Below, in pieces: positions 1 through 5,638 of a stretch of DNA of 9,282 nucleotides. Each line of letters begins with the position of its first letter. Positions within the stretch are counted from its first letter, which is position 1. Made by a program: the position numbers and the translations under genes. The stretch is from Treponema sp. (GTDB taxonomy: Bacteria > Spirochaetota > Spirochaetia > Treponematales > Breznakiellaceae). The DNA is taken from NCBI GenBank assembly GCA_009780595.1, contig WQZT01000052.1, positions 1 through 9,282 of the forward strand. Reading direction: 5' to 3'. Below the pieces are notes generated by a model. It ran no database searches, had not been told where the DNA came from, and worked only from the letters and a program-made list of their open reading frames with translations.

Positions 1-43
1 ACTTGTAATCATGAGGTCTCCGGTTCAATTCCGGGAGGCGGCT
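1..43 (+). tRNA. tRNA-Thr (UGU), 3' half, cut by window start
   Basis: The anticodon loop CTTGTAA (2-8) gives anticodon TGT at 4-6, which decodes ACA (Thr). The 3' anticodon stem is 9-13, the 5-nt variable loop 14-18, and the T arm 19-35 has five pairs (one T-G wobble) around loop TTCAATT. The acceptor 3' strand AGGCGGC is 36-42 and the discriminator is T43. CCA is not encoded. The 5' half lies outside the window, so the acceptor pairing cannot be checked. Confidence 0.88.
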
Positions 44-80
44 CTAATGGCGGTTGTTTGAAAAACGAAATGTAACGGGT

Positions 81-100
81 TTTCCATACATTTCCATACA
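81..100. repeat. 10-bp tandem duplication between two tRNA genes
   Basis: TTTCCATACA occurs twice in exact tandem (81-90 and 91-100), ending 2 nt before the tRNA-Tyr gene. It lies in the spacer of a probable tRNA-Thr/tRNA-Tyr transcription unit. No function can be read from it; it may be a simple replication-slippage duplication. Confidence 0.8.
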
Positions 101-102
101 TC

Positions 103-184
103 GGGGAGTTTCCAGAGTGGTCAAATGGGGCAGACTGTAAATCTGTTGGCTCAGCCTTCGAAGGTTCGAATCCTCCACTCCCCA
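103..184 (+). tRNA. tRNA-Tyr (GUA)
   Basis: A complete class II tRNA. The acceptor stem is GGGGAGT (103-109) paired with ACTCCCC (177-183), and the discriminator is A184. The anticodon arm CAGA-CTGTAAA-TCTG has anticodon GTA at 137-139. A long variable arm, typical of tRNA-Tyr, follows, then a T arm containing GGTTCGAATCC. CCA is not encoded, so a CCA-adding enzyme is required, as for the upstream tRNA-Thr. The two tRNAs are 59 nt apart and probably cotranscribed. Confidence 0.96.
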
Positions 185-188
185 ATCC

Positions 189-228
189 GCCGTAAGTCGT
201 TGTATTGTAATGACTTACGGCTTTTTTT
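189..228 (+). terminator. Intrinsic terminator of the tRNA cluster
   Basis: GCCGTAAGTC (189-198) and GACTTACGGC (212-221) form a perfect 10-bp stem, extendable by a G-T and a T-A pair. A run of seven T (222-228) follows directly. It lies 4 nt after the tRNA-Tyr gene and is a textbook Rho-independent terminator. Confidence 0.93.
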
Positions 229-266
229 GAAACGGTAATTTTTTTCTTAAACTCAAGACAGGTAGC

Positions 267-307
267 ATCGGTACGTTATCGGTACTTTATTTTGCAAGTA
301 TTTTGCA
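267..307. repeat. Two consecutive 11-bp-phased direct repeats upstream of the integrase remnant
   Basis: ATCGGTAC occurs at 267-274 and 278-285, and TATTTTGCA at 288-296 and 299-307. Both pairs have an 11-bp period, close to one helical turn, so a protein could contact both copies on one DNA face. The block ends 17 nt before the integrase-like start codon. Arm-type integrase sites, excisionase sites or a regulator operator are possible; none is established. Confidence 0.6.
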
Positions 308-324
308 GAAAGGAGATGCTATTT

Positions 325-702
325 ATGGCTAGACAAGCAAGTCCATATTCCATTATACGGAGAAAAGACTCAAAAACTTACAGACTTACTCTCACTCCCT
401 CCTGTGGGCTTCCGGATCGTGTTTGCAGCGAGTGGTATCGGTGCAGTTTCCAGCATTTCCCGCCAGAGTTGGCAGATTACAGAAACCCCAAAACTCTTTC
501 TGCTGCAAGAGTAGGCGCTTTAGCCCTCATTGAATACCTCAAAAAAGGACAGGCTACCGGCAGCGCCTTACGGAGCAGGTCGCAAGATATTACAGTCGGC
601 GCATGGGTCGTGTGGGCAACGGGTTTGCTTACTCTGTTAAGCTGGCGGTTATCGTGGGTCTTGGGAGAACCATACACACCCGCTAGCAAAGTTGCATATT
701 AG
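325..702 (+). pseudogene. Truncated integrase-like (tyrosine recombinase family) N-terminal fragment
   Basis: An open frame of 125 residues starting at ATG 325, with AAAGGAG (309-315) 9 nt upstream. This start is preferred over an upstream in-frame ATG. Residues 1-75 resemble, from memory, the N-terminal DNA-binding region of phage-type integrases, and a DITVGAWV stretch near residue 89 could begin a core-binding domain. There is no catalytic domain (no R...HxxR...Y), so a usual protein of 300 or more residues is cut to about a third. After roughly residue 72 the composition becomes odd, with four Trp in about 20 residues. Restoring one A in the A6 run at 541-546 would instead open a frame to TAG 684-686. 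Its position beside a tRNA gene fits an integrated element. The family call is moderate; loss of function is nearly certain. Confidence 0.55.
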
Positions 703-709
703 CAACTTT
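688..709. promoter_or_regulatory. Perfect 8+8 palindrome, candidate operator of the XRE regulator
   Basis: AAAGTTGC (688-695), ATATTA (696-701) and GCAACTTT (702-709) form an exact inverted repeat about 45 nt upstream of the XRE-type gene, overlapping the end of the integrase fragment. XRE regulators commonly bind such palindromes to control themselves. No T-run follows, so an operator is more likely than a terminator. Binding is inferred. Confidence 0.45.
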
Positions 710-754
710 ATATTGTTATTATCGCACATTTTTGAAATTTTAATCAAATAAACT

Positions 755-1150
755 ATGGGTATAAAAGGTAGTGAAATCGTGCAAAGAATAGATGAGCACC
801 GCACTGCGTTGGGTCTTTCCCGCAAGGAGCTTGCTCTATCATCCGGCTTAAAACCAGGACAATCTATTACCGACTGGGAAAAGAAAGAGAGTATCCCGAA
901 GCTGATACCGCTGTTTATCTTGCTAAGGTGCTGGGTGTTTCGATACCATGGCTGCTTACAATGGAAGAAGAGAGTGGCTACAGCTTTGAGGAGCAGAGCC
1001 TTGTTACCGCCTTCTGCCATCTTGATTCACGGAATCAAGATGAGGTGGTTGGCATTATCCAATGAAGATTAAAAATGCGCGGCTTGAACTTGAGGAAAAA
1101 AAGCCGAAATGAAAAGCAAAGGCATAGAAAAGAAGCGCTCAGCGGGCTAA
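755..1150 (+). pseudogene. XRE-family helix-turn-helix regulator, broken by three 1-nt losses
   Basis: Residues 8-50 carry a Cro/CI-type helix-turn-helix (GLSRKELALSSGL, then SITDWEKKESIP). The frame then breaks. Adding one A at 899-900 restores the expected continuation KADTAVYLAKVLGVSIPWLL. Adding one A at 1061-1062 removes the TGA at 1063 and continues MKIKNARLELEE. Adding one A to the A7 run at 1096-1102 continues KAEMKSKGIEKKRSAG to TAA 1148-1150. The repaired gene has 132 codons, normal for a small phage or island repressor with a charged C-terminus. ATG 755 has no Shine-Dalgarno; GTG 779, behind AAAAGG, is an alternative start. As written only the first half of the HTH module is made, so it is probably inactive unless these are sequencing errors. 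Confidence 0.75.
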
Positions 1151-1249
1151 GAGTAGTTTGTTCTCGCCGCCACCGATTATGGTGACCGCGGTAAAAGTAG
1201 TAATTTTGTATTTTCTTTCAGTTGATTCATGGTATCACATTCCTGCAAA

Positions 1250-1264
1250 CTGTCAACAGAAAAT
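1250..1264. repeat. Left copy of a direct repeat flanking hicAB
   Basis: CTGTCAACAGAAAAT at 1250-1264 recurs with one mismatch (G to A) as CTGTCAACAAAAAAT at 1985-1999, downstream of hicB. The pair brackets the whole hicAB locus. It could mark module boundaries or be chance similarity in AT-rich DNA. Confidence 0.4.
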
Positions 1265-1287
1265 TGAAAAAAGCGTGAGTTTTTCAA
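1264..1287. promoter_or_regulatory. Inverted repeat upstream of hicA
   Basis: TTGAAAAA (1264-1271) and TTTTTCAA (1280-1287) form an 8+8 inverted repeat with an 8-nt spacer, 9 nt before the larger hicA palindrome. On either strand it ends in A/T runs, so it may be a weak bidirectional terminator or part of the hicAB control region. No evidence decides between these. Confidence 0.35.
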
Positions 1288-1295
1288 AAAAGCGC

Positions 1296-1326
1296 TTATC
1301 ATACGTGTTAAAAGCACGTATGATAA
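1296..1326. promoter_or_regulatory. Perfect 12+12 palindrome, candidate HicB operator
   Basis: TTATCATACGTG (1296-1307), a 7-nt spacer, then CACGTATGATAA (1315-1326) form an exact 12-bp inverted repeat ending 1 nt before the hicA ATG. Sigma70-like hexamers TTATCA (1296-1301) and TATGAT (1319-1324), 17 nt apart, sit in the two arms, but a start from them would fall inside hicA, so that promoter reading is doubtful. HicB antitoxins autoregulate through palindromes upstream of their operons, which makes an operator the best reading. In RNA it could also occlude the toxin start. Confidence 0.6.
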
Positions 1327-1327
1327 T

Positions 1328-1510
1328 ATGAAGGTTAGGGAAGTTTTGAAACTGTTGCACAATGACGGCTGGTATAAAGCGTTGCAAACTAGTTCGCATA
1401 TTCAGCTTGAGCACCCAATCAAGAAGGGGCGAGTAACAGTCCCCAATCATAAAGAGGATTTGAAGAAAGGCACGCTTCACAATATTTTAAAACAAGCGCA
1501 AATGCATTAG
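1328..1510 (+). CDS. hicA: HicA-type toxin (mRNA interferase)
   Basis: A 60-residue protein of normal HicA length with a dsRNA-binding-like fold family signature: MKVREVLKLLHNDGWY at the N-terminus, His24 in SSHIQLEHP, then VTVPNHKEDLKKGTLHNILKQA. HicA enzymes cleave mRNA and are neutralised by HicB; the conserved His is the catalytic residue. Here the Gly that usually stands two residues before that His is Ser22, which may weaken activity. The start matches the family N-terminus but has no Shine-Dalgarno and abuts the 12-bp palindrome. It ends TAG 1508-1510, overlapping the AGGAGG (1509-1514) that serves hicB, so the pair is translationally coupled. The partner antitoxin is broken, so either the toxin is already dead or protection comes from elsewhere. 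Confidence 0.85.
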   Translation: MKVREVLKLLHNDGWYKALQTSSHIQLEHPIKKGRVTVPNHKEDLKKGTLHNILKQAQMH

Positions 1511-1519
1511 GAGGCTGCC

Positions 1520-1920
1520 ATGCGAAAATTTACATACCTTGCGGTATTTTAAACAGACGAAAGGCCGGGCTTTGGCGCATGCTTTCCTGATTTTCCCGGC
1601 TACGGGGCACGTGCGGTAATGATTTTTATCACGCGCTTAAAATGGGAAAAGAGGCGTTAGCCCTGCACATCTACGGAATGGAAAAAGATGGCGATCCGTT
1701 GCCCAAACGCTCTGACAAAATCACTAATATTGGAGAAGGTGATATGGTGGTTCCGGTAAAGGTCTATCCAGATATTTTCAAGGAGGATATGGAAAACCGT
1801 CGTGAAAAGACTACCGTTACCATATCCCAATGGCTTAAAGCCGCCGCCGAAGCGGATGGACTGAACTATTCGCGCTTGTTGGAATCTGCGATAAAAGAAC
1901 ATTTAGGAATTACCTCCTAA
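1520..1920 (+). pseudogene. hicB: HicB-type antitoxin, disrupted by a nonsense codon and a frameshift
   Basis: ATG 1520 follows AGGAGG (1509-1514) with good spacing. MRKFTYLAVF is followed by TAA (1550-1552), where a Glu codon (GAA) would fit. In the same frame TDERPGFGACFPDFPG, the partial RNase H-like HicB core, continues to about 1606. The frame then shifts; adding one base (an A near 1609) joins it to TCGNDFYHALKMGKEALALH. The C-terminal part contains TVTISQWLKAAAEADGLNYS, a ribbon-helix-helix type DNA-binding segment, and ends at TAA 1918-1920. The repaired length is 133 codons, normal for this family. An internal ATG at 1642 could restart a 92-residue C-terminal piece, but it lacks a ribosome binding site and most of the toxin-binding core. 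Confidence 0.82.
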
Positions 1921-2025
1921 TAAACGCAATAGCATCGAAAAGACTGTCATACGGAACGGGTAAAGGCTACACTATAACAACGACCTGTCAACAAAAAATA
2001 TAAATTTTTCTATTTATATCCTGTG
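1921..2025. other. AT-rich gap between hicB and the IS1-like element
   Basis: No gene is visible. The gap holds the right copy of the hicAB-flanking direct repeat (1985-1999) and a perfect 8+8 inverted repeat ATATAAAT-TTTTCT-ATTTATAT (1998-2019) ending 6 nt before the IS1-like left end. I see no function beyond those marks. Confidence 0.6.
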
Positions 2026-2599
2026 TGGGAGTGGAAAAGTATTGTTCCAAATGATACAACAGGAACAGAGGAGTATGAGTGAAGTACGATGTCCACAATG
2101 CGGCAGAACCGACAAACAGAACAAGAAAGGCTTTACTGCGGTTGGCAGCTAGAGGTATTTTTGTAATATCAGCCACTACGGCCGTTATCCCCGCCAGATA
2201 GTAGGCTTTGATGTCGACAGTTCGGTGAAAGCGCAGACGATTCAGAGAATTGTAGATGAGGCACCTGATGCACAGAACTACTACACCGATGGCTGGATGG
2301 TCTATTTAGATGTTGATTTCATTGGGCGGCATAGACGTAATGTCAGAGACAAGAGCGACACGCATGTGATTGAAAGTGTGAATGCGGATGTGCGCCATTA
2401 CATAGCGGGGCTACGAAGGAAGAGCCGATGTTTTTTCAGGAGGATACAGACGCTGAAGGCAGTGCTGCTGATTTTCATAAACGCGTACAATAAGGCAGGC
2501 GATGCCAAGCGGCGCTGGCGCGATTGTCACCGTGGTTGTGGGCGGGATTTCGGTTTCAGCCATATTCAGTTTGTTTAGGGACTTCTTTTTCCACTCCCA
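2026..2599 (+). mobile_element. Internally deleted IS1-family-like element with matching terminal inverted repeats
   Basis: The left end TGGGAGTGGAAAA (2026-2038) is the exact reverse complement of the right end TTTTCCACTCCCA (2587-2599), giving a 574-bp element. IS1-type elements are about 770 bp, so roughly 200 bp are missing, which matches the missing middle of the transposase. I see no convincing target-site duplication in the bases flanking the two ends. With both ends intact it could in principle still be moved by a transposase supplied from another copy. Confidence 0.75.
2075..2578 (+). pseudogene. IS1-family transposase remnant
   Basis: From ATG 2075 the frame begins with a zinc-finger-like start (MSEVRCPQCGRTDKQNKKGF). 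It meets TAG at 2150-2152, where CAG (Gln of a GSQRYFC motif) would fit, and continues RYFCNISHYGRYPRQIVGFD in the same frame. The rest of the finger, the helix-turn-helix and the start of the catalytic domain are missing between RYFC and the GRYPRQ segment. The remaining C-terminal part has YTDGWMVYLD, RHRRNVRDKSDTHVIES and GLRRKSRCFFRRIQTL, typical of IS1-like DDE transposases. The last 25 or so residues do not look like the family and read through the right end of the element. Enzymatically dead. Confidence 0.82.
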
Positions 2600-2614
2600 A
2601 ATGTAAAATAATTC

Positions 2615-2643
2615 TTGACGGATGGAAAAATATCAGGTACAAT
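2615..2643 (+). promoter_or_regulatory. Near-consensus sigma70 promoter for asrABC
   Basis: The -35 is TTGACG (2615-2620), the spacer 17 nt, and the -10 TACAAT (2638-2643), each hexamer one mismatch from consensus. It lies 15 nt beyond the IS1-like right end and gives a leader of about 85 nt before asrA. The AT-rich leader contains a small palindrome TAGT-T-ACTA (2680-2688) that could be a regulator site. I see no riboswitch fold or terminator in it. Confidence 0.75.
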
Positions 2644-2735
2644 AATTAATCATCATTTTATATCGCTACAATTTCTGAATAGTTACTACGATTCTTTTCT
2701 TATCAAAGTATTGGACTAAAGTATAAGGAGGCTTA

Positions 2736-3779
2736 ATGGGTTTTATTCTAAACCAGCAGGCGCTGAATCAGGCGCTGCGAGAGCTGGGCAAGACCTACAC
2801 AATGTACGCGCCGAAGCTGTACGAAAGCGGGGCGAACTTTTCGGACTTGGATTTGACGCGCTACGGGATTGTTACGGCAATCGAAGACGTGGTGTTCAAT
2901 GCCAAAAGCGCGAACTCGCCGAAAGAGGCTCTGCAGCCGCCTTCGCAGGCACTGTTTCATTTCAACGAAAGCGAAGTAACCGAAGCGTACAACGCGTCAA
3001 GAGCGCCTGAAAAAAAGCCGCTTGTGTTTTTGCGCGCCTGCGACATTCACTCGCTGAAACGCTTTGACGACATTATGATGGGAAACGGCTCGCCTGACTT
3101 TTTTTACCAGCGCGTCCGCAAAAATGCCCGCTTTGTTCTGATGCCCTGCAAGACCGCCTTTTCCAGTTGCTTTTGCGTTGATATGCAGGCAAACCAGACG
3201 GACGACTACGATTTCAGCATAGAGCCTTCCGGCGGCGAATACCGCGTAAACGTCAAGGCGCAGGATATGGCGGATGTTTTTCGCGCTGCCGGGGCGAAAG
3301 AGGCGGCGGTTGATGTTCCGTTTGTAACCGAGACCGAAACCCGCGTCAACTTTTCCGGCAAGCTGAATGACGCGCAATCTCCCGCGCTTGCCGCCCTCCC
3401 GATGTGGCAGGAGTACGATGCGCGCTGCATTAGCTGCGGACGCTGCACGTTTAGCTGCCCATCGTGCTCTTGCTGGACAATGCAGGATATTTTCTACACG
3501 GACAACGGCAAGGCGGGCGAACGCCGGCGCGTGTGGGCTTCGTGCATGGTCGACGGCTACTCGGATGTTGCAGGCGGTGGCGCGTACCGCAAGAAAAACG
3601 GTGAGCGGATGCGTTTCAAAGTTCTGCACAAGGTGTACGACCACAAAAAGCGCTACGGCCATCCGATGTGTTCCGGCTGCGGGCGTTGTGACGATGTCTG
3701 CCCCGAATACATCTCGTACTCGGCAACGCTCAATAAACTCGATGCCGCCCTGCAAGCGGCCGACGGAGGAGGCAAATAA
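2736..3779 (+). CDS. asrA: Anaerobic sulfite reductase subunit A (iron-sulfur electron carrier)
   Basis: A 347-residue protein of the usual AsrA length. AsrA carries electrons between the NADH-oxidising flavoprotein AsrB and the siroheme subunit AsrC in cytoplasmic reduction of sulfite to sulfide. Two ferredoxin-type [4Fe-4S] motifs are visible: Cys231/234/237/241 (CISCGRCTFSC) and Cys312/315/318/322 (CSGCGRCDDVC). The N-terminal half is the AsrA/hydrogenase beta-like region with FLRACDIHSLKRFDDI. The start follows AAGGAGG (2725-2731) and there is no signal peptide. It is first in a three-gene operon, and its TAA overlaps the asrB ATG by one base (TAATG). No defects are seen. The identification rests on motif order plus the asrB-asrC neighbours. 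Confidence 0.95.
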   Translation: MGFILNQQALNQALRELGKTYTMYAPKLYESGANFSDLDLTRYGIVTAIEDVVFNAKSANSPKEALQPPSQALFHFNESEVTEAYNASRAPEKKPLVFLRACDIHSLKRFDDIMMGNGSPDFFYQRVRKNARFVLMPCKTAFSSCFCVDMQANQTDDYDFSIEPSGGEYRVNVKAQDMADVFRAAGAKEAAVDVPFVTETETRVNFSGKLNDAQSPALAALPMWQEYDARCISCGRCTFSCPSCSCWTMQDIFYTDNGKAGERRRVWASCMVDGYSDVAGGGAYRKKNGERMRFKVLHKVYDHKKRYGHPMCSGCGRCDDVCPEYISYSATLNKLDAALQAADGGGK

Positions 3780-4573
3780 TGACAGGCAACAATTATATCC
3801 CGTTCCGTTCGGAAATTGTCGATATTATCAAGCACACCGATGTTGAGTTCACGTTCCGCATGGCGTACTCAGGCGCGGTGCTGCCCGGTCAGTTTTTCGA
3901 GGTCTCGCTTCCCCACTACGGCGAGGCGCCGATTTCGGTGAGCGGCATTGACGACGGCGTTGTCGATTTGACTATTCGCCGCGTGGGGAAAGTTACCGCC
4001 GAGGTGTTTGATTATAAAAAAGACGACTCGCTGTTTTTGCGCGGGCCCTACGGCAACGGGTTCGAGCTTGAAAATTACCGGGGCAAGGAGCTGTTCGTCA
4101 TTGCTGGCGGCACGGGTGTTTCTCCGGTGCGCGGCGTGGTGGATTATTTCGCCTCACACATAAACGAAGTTTCAGGCTTGACCTTTGTGGCGGGCTTTAA
4201 GTCCCCGGCGGATATTCTGTTCCGCGATGACTTTGACCGCTGGGGGAAATCCGTCAACGTTATCCTGTCAACCGACAACAACGGCGGCGACACGAAGTAC
4301 CGGCAGGGGCTGGTTACCGAGTACCTCCCGAGCCTTCAGGTGAAGGATATTGCGACCGCTCAGGCGATAGTTGTCGGTCCTCCGGCGATGATGCGTTTCA
4401 CGGTGAAGGGGATGCTGGAGCGGGGCTTCGCCGAAAACAATATCTGGGTTTCCTACGAACGTAAAATGTGCTGCGGGATGGGAAAGTGCGGGCATTGCCG
4501 TATCAACGACACGTATGTGTGCCTTGACGGTCCGGTGTACAACTACGAAAAAGCCAAGTTGATGGTTGACTAA
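3779..4573 (+). CDS. asrB: Anaerobic sulfite reductase subunit B (NADH-dependent flavoprotein)
   Basis: 264 residues, related to dihydroorotate dehydrogenase electron-transfer subunits (ferredoxin-NADP reductase fold). AsrB takes electrons from NADH through FAD and a [2Fe-2S] cluster to AsrA/AsrC. The FAD-binding barrel is residues 5-100 (GQFFEVSLP, APISVSG, GPYGNGF). The NAD-binding domain follows with GGTGVSP (110-116) and GPPAMM (200-205). A C-terminal [2Fe-2S] motif has Cys232/237/240/248 (CCGMGKCGHC...C). A strong GGAGGAGG (3765-3772) lies inside the end of asrA, and the ATG shares a base with the asrA stop, so the two are translationally coupled. No abnormality is seen. Confidence 0.95.
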   Translation: MTGNNYIPFRSEIVDIIKHTDVEFTFRMAYSGAVLPGQFFEVSLPHYGEAPISVSGIDDGVVDLTIRRVGKVTAEVFDYKKDDSLFLRGPYGNGFELENYRGKELFVIAGGTGVSPVRGVVDYFASHINEVSGLTFVAGFKSPADILFRDDFDRWGKSVNVILSTDNNGGDTKYRQGLVTEYLPSLQVKDIATAQAIVVGPPAMMRFTVKGMLERGFAENNIWVSYERKMCCGMGKCGHCRINDTYVCLDGPVYNYEKAKLMVD

Positions 4574-4582
4574 GGAGGGAAT

Positions 4583-5551
4583 ATGGATATTGTAACGAAA
4601 AAGGTTAAAAAGAACGCGTTCCGGGTTACCAAAGTCCGGGGAATGACGGCATCGCGTATCCGTGTTCCCGGCGGGCATCTTGACGCGAAGTATCTGGCGA
4701 TGATTCAGGAGATTGCCCAAAAGTACGGCAACGGCACGGTGCATATTACGTCGCGGCAGGGTTTTGAAATACCGGGCATCCGCTACGAGAAAATGCCCGA
4801 AGTAAACAAGATGCTTGAACCGATTATCACGGGGCTGGGCATCAACCGCGCCAACAATCCCGGCGAGGGTTATTCGTCCGCCGGAACGCGGAATATCACC
4901 GCCTGCATCGGGAACCGGGTTTGTCCCTACGCTTGTTACGACACAACGGCATTTGCCAAACGTATCGAAAAAGCGGTGTTCCCCAACGACCTGCATTTCA
5001 AGATCGCGCTGACCGGCTGCCCGAACGACTGTGCCAAAGTGCGGATGCACGACTTCGGCATCATCGGGATGACCGATCCGCAGTACGAGCCGTTGCGTTG
5101 CGTAACCTGCGATGCCTGTGTAAACTACTGCTCAAAAAAATCCGTCAAGGCGCTTGAAAAGGTAAACTTCCGCCCCAAGCACAACCGCGAAAAGTGCATC
5201 GGCTGCGGCGAGTGTGTGCTGAACTGCCCGATGTCCGCGTGGACGCGCAGCCAGCAAAAATACTACCGCCTCGTGTTGATGGGGCGCACTGGAAAGCGCA
5301 ACCCGCGTATGGCGGAAGATTTTGTCAAATGGATCGATGAGGACAGCATCGTGAAAATTATCATGAACACGTACGAGTACGTGAAAGAGTACATCGATCT
5401 GTCCGCTCCCGGCGGGAAAGAGCACGTCGGCTACATCATCGACCGCACGGGTTTTGACGAGTACAAGAAGTGGGCGCTGAAGGATGTCAAGCTGCCGCCC
5501 GTTGCCGAAGTCAGCGAGCGTTTGTACTGGGGCGGAAAGCACTACAATTAG
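4583..5551 (+). CDS. asrC: Anaerobic sulfite reductase subunit C (siroheme catalytic subunit)
   Basis: 322 residues, normal for AsrC. This is the subunit that reduces sulfite to sulfide at a siroheme-[4Fe-4S] centre. The binding motif is Cys108-x5-Cys114 (CIGNRVC) and Cys146-x3-Cys150 (CPNDC). An inserted ferredoxin region carries two [4Fe-4S] sites, Cys173/176/179/183 and Cys205/208/211/215, which separates AsrC from assimilatory SirA/CysI enzymes. The N-terminal sulfite/nitrite reductase half-domain has RVPGGHLDAKYL and HITSRQGFEIPGI. The ATG follows TAAGGAGGG, which combines the asrB stop with its ribosome site. An A7 run in the Ser-Lys-Lys codons near residue 184 is in frame, showing that A-runs in the core are intact. 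It ends TAG 5549-5551. Confidence 0.96.
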   Translation: MDIVTKKVKKNAFRVTKVRGMTASRIRVPGGHLDAKYLAMIQEIAQKYGNGTVHITSRQGFEIPGIRYEKMPEVNKMLEPIITGLGINRANNPGEGYSSAGTRNITACIGNRVCPYACYDTTAFAKRIEKAVFPNDLHFKIALTGCPNDCAKVRMHDFGIIGMTDPQYEPLRCVTCDACVNYCSKKSVKALEKVNFRPKHNREKCIGCGECVLNCPMSAWTRSQQKYYRLVLMGRTGKRNPRMAEDFVKWIDEDSIVKIIMNTYEYVKEYIDLSAPGGKEHVGYIIDRTGFDEYKKWALKDVKLPPVAEVSERLYWGGKHYN

Positions 5552-5566
5552 GATTCGGCGGATTCA

Positions 5567-5595
5567 GGCGGCGGCATTGCTACTTTGCTGCCGCC
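5567..5595 (+). terminator. GC-rich hairpin after asrC (possible factor-assisted terminator)
   Basis: GGCGGCGGC (5567-5575) pairs with GCTGCCGCC (5587-5595) through nine pairs including one G-T, with an 11-nt loop, starting 15 nt after the asrC stop. No T-run follows, so it is not a classical intrinsic terminator. It may protect the mRNA 3' end or act with other factors. A short hairpin CCGCT-GAA-AGCGG (5599-5611) follows. Confidence 0.45.
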
Positions 5596-5638
5596 TCCCC
5601 GCTGAAAGCGGCAACATCTGCCTTTATCGCACCGTATT

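Noticed and set aside
649..1020. 123-codon minus-strand frame opposite the XRE gene
   Set aside because: Antisense of a recognisable HTH coding sequence with no motif of its own.
1179..1331. 50-codon + strand frame from ATG 1179 whose TGA overlaps the hicA ATG
   Set aside because: No ribosome site, no recognisable sequence, and it runs through both inverted repeats upstream of hicA; the overlap is likely accidental.
170..2599. CCACTCCC shared by the tRNA-Tyr 3' end (176-183 region) and the IS1-like right end (2591-2598) as an att-site pair
   Set aside because: Only about 8 bp match and the second copy is clearly the IS terminal repeat, mirrored at 2026-2038; no longer tRNA 3'-end duplicate is present in the window.
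2644..2735. Riboswitch in the asrA leader
   Set aside because: About 85 nt of AT-rich sequence with no stable helices beyond a tiny dyad and no terminator or sequestering stem.
2997..3755. Long minus-strand open frame (252 codons) opposite asrA, and similar ones opposite asrB/asrC (4268-5050, 5132-5542)
   Set aside because: Arg/Ala/Val-rich antisense of GC-rich genes, no recognisable motifs, and the + strand holds complete AsrABC proteins.
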